From positions 2,356,001 through 2,420,000 of the forward strand of contig NZ_CP015596.1 of NCBI RefSeq assembly GCF_001644575.1: a DNA stretch of 64,000 nucleotides, read 5' to 3'. Under the pieces are notes generated by a model. It was given only the letters and a program-made list of their open reading frames with translations. It had not been told where the DNA came from and ran no database searches. Below are positions 59,792-64,000 of the stretch, one piece after another (positions within the stretch are counted from its first letter, which is position 1; each line of letters opens with the position of its first letter). The DNA comes from Mycobacterium adipatum (lineage in GTDB: Bacteria; Actinomycetota; Actinomycetes; Mycobacteriales; Mycobacteriaceae). A program made the translations under genes and the position numbers.

Positions 59792-61069
59792 CTACCGCAG
59801 TGGCGTGTAGTTGATGTTGAGCTCGGTCAGTCCGCGCAGCACGAATGTGGGCTCGTAGTTGAAGTTCTGATCGCCGATGGGACCGTGCTTCTCGGGGTCG
59901 ACGGTGATATCGCCCATCCGGTCCAGGAGCCGTTCGATGGAGACGCGCCCTTCGACCCGTGCCAGCGGTCCACCCGGGCAGGAATGCACGCCGCGGCCGA
60001 AGGCCATGTGCTCGCGCACGTTCTTGCGGTCCAGGCGCAATTCGTGCGGATTCTCGAAGCGTTTCGGGTCACGGTTGACCGCGCCCGGGAGCACCATGAC
60101 CGGCGCGCCCGCCTTGATCAGCACGCCGCCGACCTCGGTTGTCTTGCGGGCCAACCGGAAGTCACATTTCACCGGGCTCTCCAGGCGCAGCGACTCCTCG
60201 ATGAAGGTCGGGATCAGGCTGCGATCGTCGCGCAGTTGCTGCTGCACCTCGGGATTCTCGGCCAGCACCCTCATCGCGGCGCTGAGCAGCTTGGTGGTGG
60301 TCTCCTGGCCGGCGGCGAACAGGAAGGTCGCCGAGCGCACCACCTCGATCACCGGCGGCACCGAATCGTCGGGGTAGAGCGCGGTGGCCAGTGAGGTCAG
60401 GACGTCCTCGCGCGGGTTGGCGCGGCGATCCTCCAGGTAGGCGATGAACTTGTCATCGAGGAACTGCAGCGGGTTCTCGTCGACGACCTCCTGCTCCAGT
60501 GAGCCCACCCGTGCGCCGGGACGGTCGGCGCCGAGCTTGGTGCGGAACTGCTTGTGGTCCTCCTCGGGCACGCCGAGCAGGTCCGCGATCACCAACAGCG
60601 AGAACGGCTTTGCGTACTCGGCGAGGAACTCGCACTTGCCGTTGTCGAGGAACTCGTCGAGCTGGACATCGGCCAGCTTCCACATGAAGTCCTCGTTCTC
60701 CTTGAGTCGCCGCGGGGTCAGCAGCCGGTTCAGCAGGGAGCGGGCCTTGGTGTGATCGGGCGGGTCCATCGTGACCATGTGCTCGAACATGGGCAGCAGG
60801 TGCCGGTGCGCCTCGAGCTGCTCGGAGATGTCGTCGCCCTCCGGGGTGAAGGGCAGCGGCGGGAAGGGGCCACCCAGGGCGACGGCGTTGGAGAAGGCGT
60901 CGGTGTTCTTGTAGACCGCGACGGCTTCCTCATAACCGGTGACGGCGATGCATCCCCACGGGGGTACTTCCAGCACCGGGTTCTGCTCGCGCAGGTAGTC
61001 GAAGTACGGGTAGGGGTTGGGAACCAGCGACTGGTCGGTGAGGAAATCCAGGGTCGCGTATTCGCTCAT
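59792..61069 (-). CDS. cytochrome P450
   Basis: A 425-residue class I P450: AGQETT at 253-258, EESLR as the ExxR motif, and the haem ligand C364 in FGRGVHSCPG. It resembles the P450 at 23887 throughout (same length; shared TPRRLKENED, LLVIADLLG, QQQLR-DRSL, FIEE-LR-ESPVK). No ferredoxin is adjacent, so it must borrow one, perhaps that of the paralogue. The ATG at 61069 is preferred over an upstream start that adds an unlikely extension. It is divergent from a TetR gene. Confidence 0.93.
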   Translation of the reverse strand: MSEYATLDFLTDQSLVPNPYPYFDYLREQNPVLEVPPWGCIAVTGYEEAVAVYKNTDAFSNAVALGGPFPPLPFTPEGDDISEQLEAHRHLLPMFEHMVTMDPPDHTKARSLLNRLLTPRRLKENEDFMWKLADVQLDEFLDNGKCEFLAEYAKPFSLLVIADLLGVPEEDHKQFRTKLGADRPGARVGSLEQEVVDENPLQFLDDKFIAYLEDRRANPREDVLTSLATALYPDDSVPPVIEVVRSATFLFAAGQETTTKLLSAAMRVLAENPEVQQQLRDDRSLIPTFIEESLRLESPVKCDFRLARKTTEVGGVLIKAGAPVMVLPGAVNRDPKRFENPHELRLDRKNVREHMAFGRGVHSCPGGPLARVEGRVSIERLLDRMGDITVDPEKHGPIGDQNFNYEPTFVLRGLTELNINYTPLR

Positions 61070-61247
61070 GTGGGTCGATCTCCCGGGCTGTGGGTTGGGG
61101 TGAAGGCGATGTCGTGTGGGTGGGATGTGAACCACCGAAAGTGCTGTGCACCTGCTTAGCATGCGGATAGAGTCGTGGTCAAGGTCACAACCGGCGGGTC
61201 GCTACGATCCGTTTGAGCAGTTGAGCGAACGTCGAGCAGGGAGCGAC

Positions 61248-61925
61248 ATGTCCACAGCGCGCAGGATCGGAGCCCCCGACGCCAAGAACCGGGGCGTCCT
61301 TCTCGACGCCGCCGAGGCGCTGATGATCGACGAGAGCTATGCAGCCGTCACGTCGCGGCGGGTCGCCGAGCGGGCCGGGCTGAAACCCCAACTGGTGCAC
61401 TACTACTTCCGCACGATGGACGAGCTGTTCCTGGCGGTGTTCCGGCGCCGCGCCGAGCAGGGGCTGGTGGTGCTGGAGGCGGCGCTGAAGTCGGCGCAGC
61501 CGCTGCGGGCGATCTGGCTGTTCAGCACCGACCCCGAGGCCACCCGACTCACGATGGAATTCATGGGCCTGGCAAACCATCGCAAGGACCTGCGAGCCGA
61601 GATCAGCTACTACGCCGAGCGCTTCCGCGAGGAGCAGCGAGTGGCCATGACGGCGGCGCTGCAGCGCTACGGTGTGGATCCCGGCGATGTGCCACCGGTG
61701 GTGTGGGCGGTCATCGGCACCAGCCTGTCCTGGGCTCTTGTGATGGAGCAGGCGCTCGGGATGTCCGCCGGACACGCCGAGACCCTGGAGTTCGTCGAGC
61801 GTTGGCTGCGTGAGCTCGAGGGGGAGGCTTTGCCGATCGAGGAGATCTTCGGCGACCTGGCGGGCAGCGGTTTCGAGGCGGCAGCCGGCAAGGTGCGCGC
61901 GCCGGGAGCGCACGCTACGGAATGA
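61248..61925 (+). CDS. TetR family transcriptional regulator
   Basis: A 225-residue TetR regulator. The helix-turn-helix is in AAVTSRRVAERAGLKPQLVHYYF, followed by an all-helical ligand domain. It is divergent from the P450 across 178 bp, in which I find no GAGAAT palindrome or other strong inverted repeat. It probably controls that P450 and itself. Its end overlaps the convergent oxidase-like gene by 11 bp. Confidence 0.85.
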   Translation: MSTARRIGAPDAKNRGVLLDAAEALMIDESYAAVTSRRVAERAGLKPQLVHYYFRTMDELFLAVFRRRAEQGLVVLEAALKSAQPLRAIWLFSTDPEATRLTMEFMGLANHRKDLRAEISYYAERFREEQRVAMTAALQRYGVDPGDVPPVVWAVIGTSLSWALVMEQALGMSAGHAETLEFVERWLRELEGEALPIEEIFGDLAGSGFEAAAGKVRAPGAHATE

Positions 61926-62193
61926 TGAGATAGATACCGAGCAGTGCGGCGAAAAGCGTCACCACCCAACCGGTGACGACCACCCGCAGCCAGTTCGGCG
62001 CGTGCCGCACCTCCATGAAGTACCAGATCACCAGCTGCGATTTCACCGCGGCGATGGCCAACACGACGACCGTCACCCCCACGTTGAGGACGTGCGCCGA
62101 ACCGGTGTCGCGGGCCGCCAGCCAGGACACCAGGGTGACCGCGGTGAGCAGCACCCAGGTGATGGTCAGCGGGTTGCGGACATATCGCGCCAT
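61915..62193 (-). CDS. cytochrome c oxidase subunit IV family protein
   Basis: A 92-residue membrane protein with three helices, of the prokaryotic COX4 family: LTITWVLLTAVTLVSWLA, then KSQLVIWYFMEVRHAPNWLR, then a final helix. The conserved segment KxQxVxWYFMEVRxAP identifies it. It starts 1 bp after the subunit III-like gene. In relatives it assists assembly or stability of a haem-copper oxidase. Confidence 0.86.
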   Translation of the reverse strand: MARYVRNPLTITWVLLTAVTLVSWLAARDTGSAHVLNVGVTVVVLAIAAVKSQLVIWYFMEVRHAPNWLRVVVTGWVVTLFAALLGIYLIIP

Positions 62194-62194
62194 G

Positions 62195-62776
62195 TCAGCG
62201 CATCCCGTAGAGCAGAGCGAACAGGACGAGCCACAGCACATCGACCATGTGCCAGTAGGTGGCGCCGGTCTCGACGAACGAAATGTTCTTCCTGGCAGGA
62301 TCTCTCAGGTTGCGGATCACGAAAGAGAGAATCACCAGGCCCAGCATGACGTGGCACAGGTGCAGACCCGTCATCACGTAGTAGAACATGAAGAACACGT
62401 TGGTGCCGGGGGTGACGCCGGCAAGGACCTCCGGAACGTATTCGAACAGTTTCAGGACCGGGAATGCGGCCCCGAGGGTCAACGCAAATCCGATGAGCCG
62501 CACTCCATCTGCTGTCTTCTCGGACCGCGCGGCGGAGGTGCCGAGTGCGACGAACAACGAGCTGGTGAGCAAAACCACCGTGTTGGCCGCACCGATGTCG
62601 AGGTTCAGCCGAGCCTGACTCTCCAAGAACAGCTCTGGATCTTGGCCGCGGTAGTACATGTACGCCAGGAAGTAGCCGGCGAAGATGATCAGGTCGCCGA
62701 TGACGAAGAACCACATGCTCGACTCGCCCGGAATGTGGCCGCGGGTCTTGGCTTCTCGTTGCAGGAGATCGGTCAC
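62195..62776 (-). CDS. haem-copper oxidase subunit III-like protein (NorE type)
   Basis: A 193-residue protein with five helices, of the subunit III/NorE family: GESSMWFFVIGDLIIFAGYFL at the start, FFMFYYVMTGLHLCHVMLGL in the middle and ATYWHMVDVLWLVLFALLY at the end. The short form (about 190 residues) matches NorE-like proteins of nitric-oxide-reductase clusters and small Cox3 proteins. The GTG start at 62776 overlaps the upstream stop. No subunit I or II is in the window. Confidence 0.88.
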   Translation of the reverse strand: MTDLLQREAKTRGHIPGESSMWFFVIGDLIIFAGYFLAYMYYRGQDPELFLESQARLNLDIGAANTVVLLTSSLFVALGTSAARSEKTADGVRLIGFALTLGAAFPVLKLFEYVPEVLAGVTPGTNVFFMFYYVMTGLHLCHVMLGLVILSFVIRNLRDPARKNISFVETGATYWHMVDVLWLVLFALLYGMR

Positions 62777-63489
62777 GCGTTCTCCAGCTCGTCGTCGGGC
62801 TGGTTCTTGATGGAGCGGTGGATGCAGACGTAGACGATGATCTGCCACGGCACGTAGATCACCATCGCGAACCAGAACGTCATCAGCCCGTTCCAGGCGA
62901 AGGGCCCGGATGTGGCGATCCACACCGGTGCGGCCATCAGTTCGGTGACGTACTGCCAGACGGTGTAGTAGCCAAGCCATTTCGGCAACACGCTGTTGGT
63001 GTCCAGGATGATGGCCAGGCCGAAGGCAAGCCACATCACGCAGAAACAGCCCAGCGAGCCGATGTAGGCGAGATATCCGAAGTCGTAGAGCATGGCCAGA
63101 ACCGACGGGTCGTAACCAGTGCGGAATGCCCCGAGGCCGAAGCAGAACATCGGGAACAGCATGCCGACGATGGCACCGGACATCGAGCCGACCATCAGCG
63201 AATAGCGGAACACCGGACTCACCGACATGCGTTTGATCTGGATGAGGTACACCGCGTTGGACAATGGTGCCAGCCCGAAACAGAGCGTCAGGATGGCGCA
63301 GGCGACCAGCAGGCTGTCCGACTGCATGAAGTCGACGATCTGCGGTGGTGAACTGCTCGGTGAGCGCGGCGGCATCATCCCGCTCAGTGGGACGAAAACG
63401 ATGCCGAACAGGGTGAAGAAGAACGGCACCGTCGCGAAGGCGAGCCACTGGTCGAGCTTGGGGCGGCGGCGCGCCGGCGCGAGGATCAC
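62773..63489 (-). CDS. polytopic membrane protein of the oxidase-like cluster
   Basis: A 238-residue membrane protein with about six helices and no cofactor motif that I can identify. The GTG start at 63489 overlaps the upstream stop. Features include LTLCFGLAPLSNAVYLIQIKR and WNGLMTFWFAMVIYVPWQ. It resembles the next gene upstream in hydrophobic pattern and in the FAWNG/LAWDG motif, so the two may be paralogous subunits. The function is unknown. Confidence 0.72.
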   Translation of the reverse strand: MILAPARRRPKLDQWLAFATVPFFFTLFGIVFVPLSGMMPPRSPSSSPPQIVDFMQSDSLLVACAILTLCFGLAPLSNAVYLIQIKRMSVSPVFRYSLMVGSMSGAIVGMLFPMFCFGLGAFRTGYDPSVLAMLYDFGYLAYIGSLGCFCVMWLAFGLAIILDTNSVLPKWLGYYTVWQYVTELMAAPVWIATSGPFAWNGLMTFWFAMVIYVPWQIIVYVCIHRSIKNQPDDELENA

Positions 63490-64000
63490 ACCAACACCGC
63501 CTGCTCGCTGCCCTGGCGGTTCACGGCCCGCAGGACAACCGGGAACATCACCACCAGGTAGGTCGCGAGCACCACGATCCGCAGGGTGAAGGACGCCGAA
63601 CCATCCCAGGCCAAGGGGCCGGTCTTGAACAGCACCGAGAACGCTCCGGGGGCCAAGAGCAGGGCGGCCGCCACATTGAAATGCGCCACCCACCGAGGAA
63701 AGATCGGCTGGGAGCGTTCGTCGAGATAGATGCTCGCCGCGAAGCAGAGGTTCTGCACCACGATGGTGCCGACCGGTGCGATGAAGAAGAACCACGCCAT
63801 ATCGTTGAGCAAGCTGATCAATTGCGGATCGCGGTCGGGTCGGAAAGCGGCCACCCCCCAGCAGTAATCGGCGAGGATGAGCGCGGTGGTGCCGGTCCCG
63901 ACACAGATGATGTACGCGTAACTGAAGACGCTGCTCGAGGTGGCAGTGCGGGAGATCTGCACGGCGATCACCGCGAACAGTGGTACCAGCGATCCGGCGA
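63486..64000 (-). CDS. polytopic membrane protein, partial (runs off the window)
   Basis: At least 170 residues of a membrane protein. The frame stays open to the window edge and the extra residues (AGSLVPLFAVIAVQIS) continue a hydrophobic helix, so the true start lies beyond 64000. Helices with YAYIICVGTGTTALILADYCWG, FFIAPVGTIVVQNLCFAASIYL and AWDGSASFTLRIVVLATYLVVMFPVV are visible. It appears homologous to the next gene downstream and belongs to the subunit III/IV cluster. Confidence 0.72.
   Translation of the reverse strand, partial: AGSLVPLFAVIAVQISRTATSSSVFSYAYIICVGTGTTALILADYCWGVAAFRPDRDPQLISLLNDMAWFFFIAPVGTIVVQNLCFAASIYLDERSQPIFPRWVAHFNVAAALLLAPGAFSVLFKTGPLAWDGSASFTLRIVVLATYLVVMFPVVLRAVNRQGSEQAVLV

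Overview
This is high-GC actinobacterial DNA, almost certainly a fast-growing Mycobacterium/Mycolicibacterium. The signs are a complete mce operon (two YrbE permeases, MceA-F), mycofactocin-type short-chain dehydrogenases, a hemophore-related secreted protein, P450s paired with one-cluster ferredoxins, many acyl-CoA dehydrogenases, and dense operons joined by ATGA/GTGA overlaps. I see no rRNA, tRNA, CRISPR array, phage gene or classical insertion sequence.

Layout. 1-3.4 kb: a minus-strand run of three dehydrogenase/epimerase genes ending in a broken phosphotransferase. 3.7-9.9 kb: a TetR regulator, then a minus-strand operon (Rieske oxygenase, small partner, amidohydrolase, SnoaL-like protein, two acyl-CoA dehydrogenases). 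10.3-18.6 kb: a plus-strand beta-oxidation operon (amidohydrolase, FadE, CoA-transferase, enoyl-CoA hydratase, thiolase, FadE), then a TetR gene and an unknown gene. 18.7-22.6 kb: TetR, FadE, phosphotransferase and quinone-reductase-like gene, all overlapping. 22.7-28.1 kb: an EXPERA/emopamil-binding-like membrane protein (sterol isomerase family) divergent from a P450/ferredoxin pair, a DUF1330 protein, a DUF559/AbiEi-like gene framed by matching hairpins, and a second ferredoxin/P450 pair. 28.3-38.1 kb: two 3-hydroxyisobutyrate-dehydrogenase paralogues, a hydrolase, a DUF35-thiolase (Ltp2-like aldolase) fusion, a ferredoxin with a NuoF-like flavoprotein, then hydrolase, Rieske ferredoxin and two amidohydrolases. 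38.4-47.4 kb: a paired FadE operon, hemophore-like gene, frameshifted P450 with ferredoxin and two SDRs, then aldehyde dehydrogenase and a CoA-transferase. 47.6-59.7 kb: a decayed thiolase leading into the mce operon, with secreted proteins after it. 59.8-64 kb: a P450, a TetR gene and a cytochrome-oxidase subunit III/IV-type membrane cluster that runs off the window.

How it fits together (inference). Mce systems import sterols and other lipids. The enzymes around this one would suit oxidation of a lipophilic, probably cyclic (sterol- or terpenoid-like) compound: P450 and Rieske hydroxylation, alcohol and aldehyde oxidation, CoA transfer, beta-oxidation, retro-aldol side-chain cleavage and hydrolytic ring opening. 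A 15-bp palindrome, GAGAAT-N3-ATTCTC, lies in the promoter regions of at least six transcription units spread over 41 kb, including that of the TetR gene at 3738-4457. This suggests one regulon. The palindrome differs from the KstR and KstR2 sterol operators as I know them. The substrate cannot be named from sequence alone.
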